A stretch of DNA of 64,000 bases, taken from UBA6136 sp964386975 (GTDB lineage: Bacteria; Pseudomonadota; Gammaproteobacteria; Methylococcales; Methylococcaceae). The translations under genes were made by a program, and so were the position numbers. The stretch lies in the NCBI GenBank assembly GCA_964386975.1, contig CAYLUS010000001.1:1-64000 (forward strand), written 5' to 3'. The notes beneath the pieces were generated by a model, which was not told the origin of the DNA, did not search any database, and saw nothing but the letters and a program-made list of their open reading frames with translations. Positions 44,212-52,742 of the stretch are shown here, piece after piece. The first letter of the stretch is position 1, and each line of letters opens with the position of its first letter.

Positions 44212-44296
44212 TTTCAAGAAACTCCTAATGAATCTGAAAATCAGACTGTGACGAATGAGATCGGTCAACTCAGATTGAAGACCTAGGTTTACTACT

Positions 44297-44327
44297 GTAC
44301 AAATATTGTACGAGAGTCTTTGAGACT
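44297..44327. promoter_or_regulatory. Two adjacent dyads over the probable bioB promoter
   Basis: GTACAA-ATA-TTGTAC (44297-44311) and AGTCT-TTG-AGACT (44315-44327) are both perfect inverted repeats. On the bioB strand a possible promoter has -10 TACAAT inside the first dyad and a TTG-containing -35 about 18 bp upstream. This arrangement fits a repressor operator for the biotin operon, but it does not match the BirA or BioR consensus. The rest of the 319-bp interval 44212-44530 shows another 13-bp dyad (AACCGA-A-TCGGTT, 44348-44360) and no gene. Confidence 0.5.
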
Positions 44328-44530
44328 GGGCCAACCGCCCCCCCCAAAACCGAATCGGTTGGTCGACTGAAGGCGGTAAATAGCCAGGGCGCTTCCCGCC
44401 TCATGCCAACACCTACCGAATGCCTCCCCAGAGAGGTCCTCGATGTGAGCAGCCTCGCAATTCACAACTATTCCCGAGCCGGATATCTCGGTAAAGTCGA
44501 GCCTTGATTAAACCTTTCCAACGAAAACCC

Positions 44531-45439
44531 ATGAAGCGGAAGAAATGGCAAGCATTGCTCAGGACCATCCCCGGTCTTTTCATTGCCATGAGTTGCTTTG
44601 CGGCCCTTGGCGCACCCTCCGCGGGTGGGGAGTCAGCCGGGCCCTGGGAGGGCTACCCCCGGTCCCAACCGACCAGCCGTTACGAGGATGATGTGGGCGC
44701 CAATCCGGACTTCGTCTTTGGCGTCACCAAGGCATTTAAGCCCTATGTCGATCCAGACCGATCAGAGGCGGAGGACCTGCCTGACCCCTTGAAGAATGCC
44801 GAGTTCCAGAGTTACCACCTGATCGTGATCGTCAGTACACAAAGGGACCCCTTCTGGGGTGCAGGTCAGACGCTTAGGGTATATAAGCGGGGCGAGGGAC
44901 TGCTTTACTACTGGCTCATCTCCTCCGGCGCAAAGGGGCATGAAACCTCCAAAGGGTATTTTCGTCCGCTGATGTTTTCCTCGCGCCACTGGTCCGGAAA
45001 ATACGACGCCCCCATGCTCTGGGCCGTCTTCTTCAATGGAGGAATGGCCCTGCACTCATCCCTGGACCAGCGATCCCTTAGCGAGATGGGCCGGGCCGCA
45101 GCTTCGCATGGCTGCGTTCATGTCGAGGATTATCGCTCTGAGGAACTGTTTCACCTTGTCGGTCAGAGTGGCTATGGAACTGTCGATGTGGTCGACCGCG
45201 CGAGCGGCCGCAGGACCGGGGCGAAAACCCTTTCATACAAGACCTTGATTATCGTTGCGCCCACCGCAAAATGGGGTAAAAGCCAGTCCTACAAAGCATC
45301 AACCGCCCCCGCAACGGTGGAAAGACGGTCAGTTAGTGGGCCGCGCCATGTGCGTCCTCTGGCACGACCCGCCGCACCAAAGGCATCAACAACAGGGCGA
45401 AGAAAAAAACCCAGCCCAGCGCATGAAAAAGCGCGTTGA
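44531..45439 (+). CDS. L,D-transpeptidase (YkuD)-like secreted protein
   Basis: From ATG 44531 the protein has 302 aa with a basic, hydrophobic signal peptide (MKRKKWQALLRTIPGLFIAM). The YkuD fold is indicated by GGMALHSS (His175) and ASHGCVHVEDYRSEELF (His193, Cys195), the catalytic His/Cys of L,D-transpeptidases. It would act on peptidoglycan in the periplasm, either in crosslinking or anchoring proteins. The last 36 residues, basic and Pro/Ala-rich, are encoded antisense to the end of emrB (107-bp overlap). An alternative TTG start lies at 44504. Confidence 0.82.
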   Translation: MKRKKWQALLRTIPGLFIAMSCFAALGAPSAGGESAGPWEGYPRSQPTSRYEDDVGANPDFVFGVTKAFKPYVDPDRSEAEDLPDPLKNAEFQSYHLIVIVSTQRDPFWGAGQTLRVYKRGEGLLYYWLISSGAKGHETSKGYFRPLMFSSRHWSGKYDAPMLWAVFFNGGMALHSSLDQRSLSEMGRAAASHGCVHVEDYRSEELFHLVGQSGYGTVDVVDRASGRRTGAKTLSYKTLIIVAPTAKWGKSQSYKASTAPATVERRSVSGPRHVRPLARPAAPKASTTGRRKKPSPAHEKAR

Positions 45440-46931
45440 TCGTTAAGACTTCGGATTCCCGAACCACCAAAGCCGTCAACTGCTTCAGGGCGCCGACCGT
45501 CGTGTCACTAACCCCTGCTAAATCCAGTCGCTCCTGCATTTGGTAGAGAAGTGACTCGGGAATCAATCCGCCCTGCACGACAGACTCTCGCAACCGCGCG
45601 TAGTGCAACTTGTTCCAATAAATCATCAGCGTATTGGCAACCGCCAAGCCAATGGCCCCGCCAAGGTTTCTCATGAGGTTGTAGAGGCCGCTCGCGTTTT
45701 TCACTTCTGCGGCGGGCAGTGTCCCTAGGGCCAGAGAGTTAATCGGCAGGAAGCAAAACATCAATGCGAAGCCGCGAAGGGCCTGAGGCCAGAAAAACTC
45801 CCAATATCCATCCTGTTGCGTCAGATTGCCATTCATCCAGCACCCCAAGCCGAACATAAAGAGTCCGGCTGCCAACATCAGCCGGGAGTCCATAACCTTC
45901 GCCAGAGGCCCTGCAACAAATGCCGAGACAAACTGAAAGAGACCGGCCACCATGATGTACTGACCAATCTGAAGGCTATTGAGCCCCTTCACATTCGCAA
46001 GGTAGACCGGCATGAGATAGATGATCGTATAAAGACCGATCCCAAGAATAAAACTGAAAAGGCAACCCACCGAGAAATTCCAATCTCTAAAGGCCCTGAG
46101 ATCGACCACTGGGGCTGAGAACGTCAACTCCCGATAGAGCAACAAAATCCCGGATATCACGGCGACCAAAAACAGACCAGCGATCCTTCCGCTTTCAAAC
46201 CATTGATTCCTGACACCTTCTTCAAGCACGTACTGAAGACTGCCTAAGAATACGACCAAAAACACGATTCCCCGGAAATCGATGGCGTCGAGCAGCTGCC
46301 ACTCCGGCTCATCGACCCTTACAAACAGCCAGACCAGGACCGTGACCAGAACTCCGGGAAGGAGATTGACCAGAAACAGCGCTTTCCAGGAAATACTGTC
46401 GGTGAGGTAGCCGCCCAGGACTGGGCCTGCGGTCGGCGCCACCGTAACCACCAAGCCCACAACGACGACCATCGCGGGTTGGAGCCTCGGCGGAAACAAC
46501 GAATAGATGACGGAGAAGACCGTCGGGATCATGGCTCCCCCAAAAAAACCCTGAAGACCCCTGAAAAAAATCATGGAGTCAAGGTTCCAGGCCAATGCAC
46601 ACAAAAGGCTCATCAGGGTAAATCCCGCGCACGAAAGTGCGAACAGCCAGCGGGTCGACAAAGCCCTGGCCAACCAGCCGGAAAGTGGGATCACCACGAC
46701 CTCGGCAATCAGGTAAGCGGTCTGCACCCAGGTAATCTCATCCCGAGTGGCAGAGAGACCTGACTGGATCTGCTCAAGCGAACTCGCGACAATCTGGATG
46801 TCCAAAATGGCCATGAAAATGCCGAACACCATGGCAATGAAACCAATCCACTCCCGCAGCGAGAGGGCATACCCATCTGTGCTCGGCGCTTGCCTCCTCA
46901 ACGACGCGTCCGAATCAGGCATCAAACTCAA
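45333..46931 (-). CDS. emrB: EmrB/QacA (DHA2) family drug exporter
   Basis: This 532-aa inner membrane antiporter has 14 predicted helices. The N-terminus has FMAILDIQIVASSLEQIQ, with the acidic residue and spacing of the DHA2 family, and motif C-like GPVLGGYLTD. With EmrA and an outer membrane channel it would export hydrophobic compounds. It overlaps emrA upstream by ATGA. Its 3' end overlaps the opposing L,D-transpeptidase gene by 107 bp. Confidence 0.92.
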   Translation of the reverse strand: MSLMPDSDASLRRQAPSTDGYALSLREWIGFIAMVFGIFMAILDIQIVASSLEQIQSGLSATRDEITWVQTAYLIAEVVVIPLSGWLARALSTRWLFALSCAGFTLMSLLCALAWNLDSMIFFRGLQGFFGGAMIPTVFSVIYSLFPPRLQPAMVVVVGLVVTVAPTAGPVLGGYLTDSISWKALFLVNLLPGVLVTVLVWLFVRVDEPEWQLLDAIDFRGIVFLVVFLGSLQYVLEEGVRNQWFESGRIAGLFLVAVISGILLLYRELTFSAPVVDLRAFRDWNFSVGCLFSFILGIGLYTIIYLMPVYLANVKGLNSLQIGQYIMVAGLFQFVSAFVAGPLAKVMDSRLMLAAGLFMFGLGCWMNGNLTQQDGYWEFFWPQALRGFALMFCFLPINSLALGTLPAAEVKNASGLYNLMRNLGGAIGLAVANTLMIYWNKLHYARLRESVVQGGLIPESLLYQMQERLDLAGVSDTTVGALKQLTALVVRESEVLTINALFHALGWVFFFALLLMPLVRRVVPEDAHGAAH

Positions 46932-47953
46932 TGCACCCGAACAATGGTGGTAACCGAAAGACCGGGCCGCAGGCCCTCAAGATCCACTCCAGTCAAAAAG
47001 CGGAGCCTGACCGGAACCCGTCTTACGATTTTGGTAAAGTTGCCGGTCGCATTCTCCGGGGGCAAAAGACTGAACTCCGAGCCTGAAGCCGGCGCAAAGC
47101 TCACGACCTCTGCCTCAAACGCCCGCCCCGGGAAAGCATCCACCTCAATCTCCGCGTGCTGACCCGGCCGCATGGCGGCGATCTGTGTTTCCTTGAAGTT
47201 GGCTTCGACAAACAGGTCATTGTCCGGAATCAAAGCAGCCACGATCAATCCTGGCTTAACCAACTGCCCTTTCTGAAGGTTGCGGTTGCCGATCACACCA
47301 TCGATCGGTGCGTGGATGCGGGTGTGCCCCAGGGCAATTCGGGCCGTCTCGAGTCGCGCCTCAATGGCGACAATGCGCGCCCTCGCCTCCTCGATTTTGG
47401 CATCCAAGGACTGCAGTTGAATGTTTGCCTCCTCCAGAGCGGAACGGGCACCATCACGCATCGCCTGAGCCTGCTTTAGGGCCGCCTCCGCAGAATCTCT
47501 CGTTTGCGCCGAAATGGCCCCATCGGTGACCAGATTATTAAGCCGGCGCAGATCCTTCTCCGCCCGATGAAACTCTGCCTCCTTAGTACGAAGATCTGCG
47601 GTTTGTTGCTGTACACGACTGCTTTGAACCTTTTTTTCCATCTCAAGGCTTCGGATCACCGCTCTTTCGACACCGACTTCCGCCTCCCCCTGAAGCACCC
47701 CGGCGCGTTGATCCGCATCATCGATCACCAGCAGCAGATCACCCGCCTTGACCCGCTGATTATTTTCGAAAAAGACCTCTTTGACATAACCCGACTCCCG
47801 GGGGCTGATCGAGCTCATGTGGGCCTTGATGTAGCTGTTGTCGGTAGACTCATAGGGCCACAGCGCCAGTCGCCAGTAGGCCAGAATCAGGGCACCCAAA
47901 ACCAACACCCCCGTGAGGGTTAAAGCAATTTTTCGAGGGATCATCTGGCTCAT
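46928..47953 (-). CDS. emrA: EmrA-type membrane fusion protein
   Basis: This 341-aa periplasmic adaptor has one N-terminal anchor (about 9-30) followed by STDNSYIKAHMSSISP, which is typical of EmrA. A lipoyl/barrel-sandwich hybrid (GYVKEVFFENNQRVKAGD and APIDGVIGNRNLQKGQLV) is split by a long alpha-helical hairpin coiled coil (about 85-205). It links EmrB to the outer membrane factor encoded divergently. A candidate TetR operator sits 7 nt before the start codon. Confidence 0.93.
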   Translation of the reverse strand: MSQMIPRKIALTLTGVLVLGALILAYWRLALWPYESTDNSYIKAHMSSISPRESGYVKEVFFENNQRVKAGDLLLVIDDADQRAGVLQGEAEVGVERAVIRSLEMEKKVQSSRVQQQTADLRTKEAEFHRAEKDLRRLNNLVTDGAISAQTRDSAEAALKQAQAMRDGARSALEEANIQLQSLDAKIEEARARIVAIEARLETARIALGHTRIHAPIDGVIGNRNLQKGQLVKPGLIVAALIPDNDLFVEANFKETQIAAMRPGQHAEIEVDAFPGRAFEAEVVSFAPASGSEFSLLPPENATGNFTKIVRRVPVRLRFLTGVDLEGLRPGLSVTTIVRVH

Positions 47954-47959
47954 TTTTTT

Positions 47960-47974
47960 ACTGAACGGTTTAGT
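47960..47974. promoter_or_regulatory. Candidate TetR-family operator between emrA and tetR
   Basis: ACTGAAC-G-GTTTAGT is a 15-bp dyad with a single mismatch between arms, of the form often bound by AcrR/TetR-type regulators. It lies in the 74-bp divergent region, 7 nt from emrA, and could let the regulator control both directions. Confidence 0.6.
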
Positions 47975-48027
47975 TTAGGATATACGCACGAGAATGTTGT
48001 CGCAACGTCCCCTGCCTCCCCCTGCCC

Positions 48028-48633
48028 ATGAGCCTCAGCCCTAACAAACGCCAGGCAATTTTGACGGCCGCACGCAATATTTTTTTGCGGCTGGGCTACA
48101 GCGGCGCGAGCATGGAGGCGATCGCGGAAGAGGCGCCTGTTTCCAAACCCACCCTTTACAACCATTTTCACAGCAAACATGAGCTGTTTGCAGCCGTGAT
48201 CGTTGATCACTGCAGCGACACGCTGATTGCCAGCTTAAATTCTGCCCGTGAGAGCATTCGGGATCCGGCAGAAGGCTTGAAGACCATTGCCCGGTCTTTT
48301 GTAGATGTGGTCTATGATCCCGCCTCGCTGGCCCTGTACCGAACCTTGATCGCCGAGCAACAACAGTTTCCCGAGCTTGGGGCCTGGGTTTTCGAATCCA
48401 GCGCGCAACCGGTCATTGATGCCATCACGGATTACCTGACGCAGCTTCATGCTCAGGGGAAACTCATGGTCCCGGATCCCTCCCAGTCTGGGCAATTTCT
48501 TCTGGGACTCCTAAAAGGCATTCCTCATCTTCGATGCCTGTTGGGCATTCAGAAGACCCTGACCCTCAGCGAGCGGGAGATGCTGGTCGAGGAGGCGCTC
48601 CTGCTGTTTCTGAGGGGCCATGGGCATGGCTAG
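48028..48633 (+). CDS. TetR/AcrR family transcriptional regulator
   Basis: This 201-aa repressor has an N-terminal helix-turn-helix: KRQAILTAARNIFLRLGYSG then SMEAIAEEAPVSKPTLYNHF, with the usual HSKHELF helix. The C-terminal part is a ligand-binding helical domain of the TetR_C type (EQQQFPELGAWVFE). It is divergent from emrAB and overlaps the outer membrane factor gene by a few bases, so it most likely represses the whole efflux locus. The inducer is unknown. Confidence 0.92.
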   Translation: MSLSPNKRQAILTAARNIFLRLGYSGASMEAIAEEAPVSKPTLYNHFHSKHELFAAVIVDHCSDTLIASLNSARESIRDPAEGLKTIARSFVDVVYDPASLALYRTLIAEQQQFPELGAWVFESSAQPVIDAITDYLTQLHAQGKLMVPDPSQSGQFLLGLLKGIPHLRCLLGIQKTLTLSEREMLVEEALLLFLRGHGHG

Positions 48634-50068
48634 GCGACTTCTTATTTTAAGTCTGGGTGCCGCGCTCGGCGGTTGTGCTGTTGGCCCTGACTATCAAAAG
48701 CAAGAACCCCAGGCGCCCGCGACCTGGGTGAATGCAAGGGGCCATTTGGATCATTTCACTCTGGCTGAGGAGAAAAACCTCCAAAAGTGGTGGACCACCT
48801 TCAAGGACCCGATCCTCGAGCGACTGATCCAGCAAGGACTCAGGGGGAACCTCGATCTCAAGCAGGCCCTCGCTCGTATCGATCAGACGCGGGCTGAGCG
48901 TTCCGCTCAACGGGCGCTTCTGTTTCCGCAAATCGGCAGCGCCACCTTTGGTGGTTACCTCGATAATCTGGTCCCAGGCCAGACCCTGAATGGGAATTCA
49001 CTGGGATTGATCGCGAGCGGCTTTGATGCATTCTGGGAAATTGATCTGGTCGGTCGACTGCGGAGAAAACTCGAGTCGGCCTCGGCCCTTCAGGATGCGG
49101 CCCGCGAGAAATATCAGGCGACCTGGTCTGTCCTGACCGCGGACATTGCGAGAAGCTATACGGAATTTAGGAACCTGCAAAAGCAGGCATCCATTACACA
49201 GCGAAATCTTCTGGCGCAGAAGAAAGTCCTTGAGCTGACCCAACGCCTTGAAAATGAGGGCGTAGGAACGCGCTACGATGTATCCCGAGCCAGAAATGAG
49301 ACCGAAACGACGGCGGCAAAACTGCCGCGCATCGAATCAGAACTGCGCCAGCATCAACATACGCTGGAGGTCCTTTTAGGGCAGAAGCCGGGCGAACTCG
49401 CCGCGCTGTTGACACCACCACGGGATGTTCCGCAGGCAAGTGACAATGGCCTGCTTCTCACCCCCGCACAAGCCCTGCGGCTTCGACCCGACATTCGTGA
49501 GGCTGAGAGAAACCTGGCTGCCGCCACCGCCAATCAGGGTGCAGCTCTGGCCGAAATGTTTCCCAAGATATCCGTCGCAGCCTTTGTCGGACTGCAGAAT
49601 TCAGACCTTGAAAGCCTTTTCAGATCCAAGGCTTTCTCTTGGGCCAGCGGCAGCAGCATCATGCAGCCCATTTTTAATTTCGGGCGGATTCGTGCTGGTA
49701 TCAATCTTGCCGATGCTCGAGCGCAGGAGACCCTGTTGCACTATGAGAAAACGGTGCTGGAGGCGCTTCGCGAGACAGAAACGGCCATGGCGCGCTATCT
49801 GGCCGAGCAACAGAGACAGAAGACCCTGGTCAGTGCAACCAAGGAGGCGCGGGAGGCCCTTCGCCTAGCCCAACTCCGCTATCAGGAGGGGGTATCTAAC
49901 TTTTTAGAGGTACTGGATACCGAACGGGTGCTGCTTGCCAATGAATTGGCCTTGGCAGAGTGCGAGGCGCTGTCCACGCTGCACCTGATCAATCTCTACA
50001 AGGCCTTGGGTGGTGCGGGAAACCTGGACCTGCCCAACCCTGAGGACCCTCTGCGGCCTTGGGGTTAA
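48626..50068 (+). CDS. Outer membrane efflux lipoprotein (NodT/OprM family)
   Basis: This TolC-like channel of 480 aa has a lipoprotein signal, ILSLGAALGGCAVGPDYQ, so the mature protein is lipidated. It has two OEP repeats with long helices (QALARIDQTRAERSAQRALL, RYQEGVSNFLEVLDTERVL) and the GFDAFWEIDLVGRLRRKLES segment of NodT proteins. ATG 48626 is preferred because GAGGGG is 8 nt upstream; another ATG lies 6 nt earlier. It completes a tripartite pump with EmrAB. Its stop overlaps the xthA stop in the shared TTAA. Confidence 0.93.
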   Translation: MARRLLILSLGAALGGCAVGPDYQKQEPQAPATWVNARGHLDHFTLAEEKNLQKWWTTFKDPILERLIQQGLRGNLDLKQALARIDQTRAERSAQRALLFPQIGSATFGGYLDNLVPGQTLNGNSLGLIASGFDAFWEIDLVGRLRRKLESASALQDAAREKYQATWSVLTADIARSYTEFRNLQKQASITQRNLLAQKKVLELTQRLENEGVGTRYDVSRARNETETTAAKLPRIESELRQHQHTLEVLLGQKPGELAALLTPPRDVPQASDNGLLLTPAQALRLRPDIREAERNLAAATANQGAALAEMFPKISVAAFVGLQNSDLESLFRSKAFSWASGSSIMQPIFNFGRIRAGINLADARAQETLLHYEKTVLEALRETETAMARYLAEQQRQKTLVSATKEAREALRLAQLRYQEGVSNFLEVLDTERVLLANELALAECEALSTLHLINLYKALGGAGNLDLPNPEDPLRPWG

Positions 50069-50829
50069 GTTAAAAGCGCTGCAACTGGCGCGTGATCTGA
50101 GGGCCGTTCCAGGGAGCGCGGCGCCTTGTCAATCCAGCACCGTTCACACTGCGTCAGCAAGGGCTCGCTCATCAGAATGAGATCGATGCGAAGCCCCAGA
50201 TTCCGTTTGAACCCATTCATTCGATAGTCCCACCAGCTGAAACTGCCCGGATCCTGTTCAAACGCGCGATATGCGTCCTTTAGTCCGACCTTGAAAAGCG
50301 CCCGTAAGGCCTCACGCTCGGCATCACTGCAAAGCACCTTGCCGCGCCAGAGATCCGGTTCATGAACGTCCCTGTCATCGGGTGCGATATTGAAGTCTCC
50401 CATCACCACCATGCGCGGGTAACGCCCTCGCTCCTCCTCAAGCCACTCACGAATCCGGAGCAGCCACTCCAACTTATAGGCATATTTATCGGATCCGACT
50501 TCACTGCCGTTGGGCACATAGAGATTGACGACTCTGAGGTCACCGATCGTCACCGCAAGAATGCGACGCTGTGGGTCGTTGAGAGCTGGCGGATCAGTAA
50601 CAACGTCGGTCATGGCCTGTCGACTGAGGATCGCAACGCCGTTATAGGTTTTCTGACCGCTGTAGCAGACCTGGTAACCCAGTTGCTCGAGTTCGACCGC
50701 AGGAAACTGGTGATCCTCTACCTTGGTCTCCTGAAGCGCCAGCACATCGGGCGCCTCTTGCGCTAGCCAGTCGAGCACCTGGGGCATCCGGACTCGGAGC
50801 GAGTTGACGTTCCAGGTCGCAATTTTCAT
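50065..50829 (-). CDS. xthA: Exodeoxyribonuclease III
   Basis: This AP endonuclease/3' exonuclease functions in base excision repair. The 254-aa protein starts MKIATWNVNSLRVR and has LALQETKVED (metal Glu), VNLYVPNGSE, MGDFNIAPDDRDVHEP, FSWWDYR and the catalytic RPSDHAPVAALL. ATG 50829 fits the family; the frame is open for 28 further codons upstream without similarity. The protein resembles the XthA branch found beside diverse genes, with no operon implied here. Confidence 0.96.
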   Translation of the reverse strand: MKIATWNVNSLRVRMPQVLDWLAQEAPDVLALQETKVEDHQFPAVELEQLGYQVCYSGQKTYNGVAILSRQAMTDVVTDPPALNDPQRRILAVTIGDLRVVNLYVPNGSEVGSDKYAYKLEWLLRIREWLEEERGRYPRMVVMGDFNIAPDDRDVHEPDLWRGKVLCSDAEREALRALFKVGLKDAYRAFEQDPGSFSWWDYRMNGFKRNLGLRIDLILMSEPLLTQCERCWIDKAPRSLERPSDHAPVAALLT

Positions 50830-50909
50830 ACGCTCGTTTACTCGGTAACCCGACAGAATCGATAAAAAATCACATGGGCCACATCCCTGTGGCCGGCTTG
50901 ATTCACAAA

Positions 50910-51449
50910 TCAAAAATCCTTGCAGGAGATCGATACAAGCTGAACGTTATCCGTCGTTTTGTCATTGACAACGCCCGTGGCTCCCTCAAGTGGAGCAAAT
51001 TCCGTAAACCCGACCAGAAACCCACCATCAACTTTGCCTCGGTTCTGGCGATTCAGACTGACGCTGTAATCATCCACCCAAAGACCATCGCGGCCCTCAT
51101 TAGTCCCAAAATGCGTGCCCATGAGACTGATTTGCGTTTTACCGACGGTTGATTGTGGGGATCCATCAGTTATGAAAGTCCCTGTACCCACCATTGGAGT
51201 CGTAAATACGATTGGGGGATTGGTGGCCTGAAAACCATGCTCCAATGCAGAAACCTGCACCAGATCGCCAAATCGATCAGTTAGGGCATAGTTGGTATGG
51301 ATCTTGAGCGTTTTCCTCATGGAACCGGGACTCGACTGCCCCAATTGGAAACACTTATCCCCTTTACTCAGGACGATCCCTGCCTCGGCAGGGATTGAAA
51401 GACCGATTATGGCAAGCGATAGAACCAGCGAGGAAATCATCTTGTTCAT
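50910..51449 (-). CDS. Secreted protein of unknown function
   Basis: I do not recognise this 179-aa protein. It starts with a clear Sec signal peptide (MNKMISSLVLSLAIIGLSIP then AEAG, probable cleavage after AEA). The mature part is rich in Gly, Thr and Val, looks beta-rich, has no membrane segment, and has two cysteines, one near the N-terminus (DKCFQLG) and one four residues from the end (ISCKDF), that could form a disulfide. It stands alone between lpxD and xthA. GGAG lies about 12 nt before the ATG. It may be an exported substrate or periplasmic protein. Confidence 0.7.
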   Translation of the reverse strand: MNKMISSLVLSLAIIGLSIPAEAGIVLSKGDKCFQLGQSSPGSMRKTLKIHTNYALTDRFGDLVQVSALEHGFQATNPPIVFTTPMVGTGTFITDGSPQSTVGKTQISLMGTHFGTNEGRDGLWVDDYSVSLNRQNRGKVDGGFLVGFTEFAPLEGATGVVNDKTTDNVQLVSISCKDF

Positions 51450-51478
51450 GTTAGGTTATGCTCCGTGTTGACTTATGA

Positions 51479-51493
51479 GGCAGTCTGACTGCC
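51479..51493. repeat. Perfect 15-bp palindrome GGCAGTC-T-GACTGCC
   Basis: Two 7-bp arms around one base lie between the lpxD stop (51540) and the secreted protein start (51449), 30 nt before the latter. There is no U tract, so an operator is as likely as an RNA hairpin. Confidence 0.55.
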
Positions 51494-51539
51494 ATCTCTA
51501 AGAATACACGCCATCGGTCGTTCGTCAGAAACTGAGGGT

Positions 51540-52598
51540 TCAACCCAACTTGGAGTCAACCCGCTTCTCGAGTGCCTTAAGACGCGTCCATATTTCGTGT
51601 AGCTTGGGCATAACAGCCATGTTTTTGAGGTACTGCTGTAAAGGCTGAACCGGGCCACCGGCATACATGCCCGGCTCGCGAATGCTGCTATTAAGTCCTG
51701 CCCGATGCAAAAGCACCGTATCGTCAGGTACGGTCACATGATCCAGGCTCCCAGTTTGCCCAGAGGCAATGACACGTCGACCAAAGCGGGTCGAGCCGGA
51801 AAGACCCGTGTGTGCGCAAAGGATGCTGTCCTCACCGATTTCGACATTGTGCCCAAGATGGCACATGGCATCGATCACAGCCCCCGACTTGATATGGGTT
51901 GCGCCGTAGGTGCCCCGATCAATATTGGTGTTCGCACCAATGACGACCCGGTCCTCGACAATCACTGAGCCGGTATGCGGGATGCGGTAGTTCTTTCGAT
52001 TCTGGTCTTGAGCAAAACCAAACCCCTCAGAGCCAATCACGCAACCGGCTTTCAAAATGACGTCCTGCCCGATGCGACAGCCATACCCGACCACGCAACC
52101 TGGATGAAGCACCGTGTTGGCACCGATGACGGCGTCATGCTCAATGACGACGTTCGCCATCAAAACGACCGCTGCCCCGATTGAAACGTTTCGGCCAATC
52201 ACAGCACCCGGGCCGACTAGTGCATCCTCCGGAACCGTGACACTTGAATGAATCACGGCGGAGGGGTGAATGCGTGGCCACTCGGTGTCCCTGACGTTCC
52301 GATCCGCATGCGCCTGTTTCAGTAACGCCATTGCAAGCCGAACATTTGGGGCAATCAACACGGCCAGCGCATCGGTTGGACCCAGTGACTCTGCAATTTC
52401 AAGCGTGGTCACGATGCCGGCGGGTTTTTGCTCGTGGACACGAGCCAGGTATTTGGCGTGATCGATAAAGACAAGGTCCCCTGGGCAGCATTCTTCAATG
52501 GGCGAAATTCGCGAGAACACAGGATCTGGACCCCGATGGGCCACAATCAGCCCCTGACTCTTGTATCGCTCTAAAAGGGATGAGGCGGAAAGATTCAT
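51540..52598 (-). CDS. lpxD: UDP-3-O-acylglucosamine N-acyltransferase LpxD
   Basis: LpxD adds the second (N-linked) acyl chain in lipid A synthesis. The 352-aa protein (ATG 52598, start MNLSASSLLERY) has an N-terminal uridine-binding domain, then left-handed beta-helix hexapeptide repeats (about 105-300). Conserved GSEGFGFAQD, ANTNIDRGTYGAT and GHNVEIGEDS with the catalytic His are present. The C-terminal REPGMYAGGPVQPLQQYLKN and helix match LpxD. It is not in the usual skp-lpxD-fabZ-lpxA operon, so it may be a second copy. It is divergent from gspE. Confidence 0.9.
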   Translation of the reverse strand: MNLSASSLLERYKSQGLIVAHRGPDPVFSRISPIEECCPGDLVFIDHAKYLARVHEQKPAGIVTTLEIAESLGPTDALAVLIAPNVRLAMALLKQAHADRNVRDTEWPRIHPSAVIHSSVTVPEDALVGPGAVIGRNVSIGAAVVLMANVVIEHDAVIGANTVLHPGCVVGYGCRIGQDVILKAGCVIGSEGFGFAQDQNRKNYRIPHTGSVIVEDRVVIGANTNIDRGTYGATHIKSGAVIDAMCHLGHNVEIGEDSILCAHTGLSGSTRFGRRVIASGQTGSLDHVTVPDDTVLLHRAGLNSSIREPGMYAGGPVQPLQQYLKNMAVMPKLHEIWTRLKALEKRVDSKLG

Positions 52599-52742
52599 GA
52601 TAAGGAATGGGTGGGAGCAGTGGTCCCATGATATACGAACCGCATCAAGAGCAAGGCTTCCCTTCGGCTTCGTGTAATATTCAGGTCGTATTTTTTCCAT
52701 AAATGCCCGATCTAGAAGGCATCAGCCCGAGGAATTTTTATC

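Noticed and set aside
44281..44330. BirA operator upstream of bioB
   Set aside because: A GGTTTAC half-site-like sequence is present, but its partner is in the wrong orientation and spacing for TTGTAAACC-N-GGTTTACAA.
44212..44334. 41-residue N-terminal extension of BioB
   Set aside because: The extra region has no similarity to biotin synthases and overlaps the predicted promoter dyads. ATG 44211 has a ribosome site and the family start.
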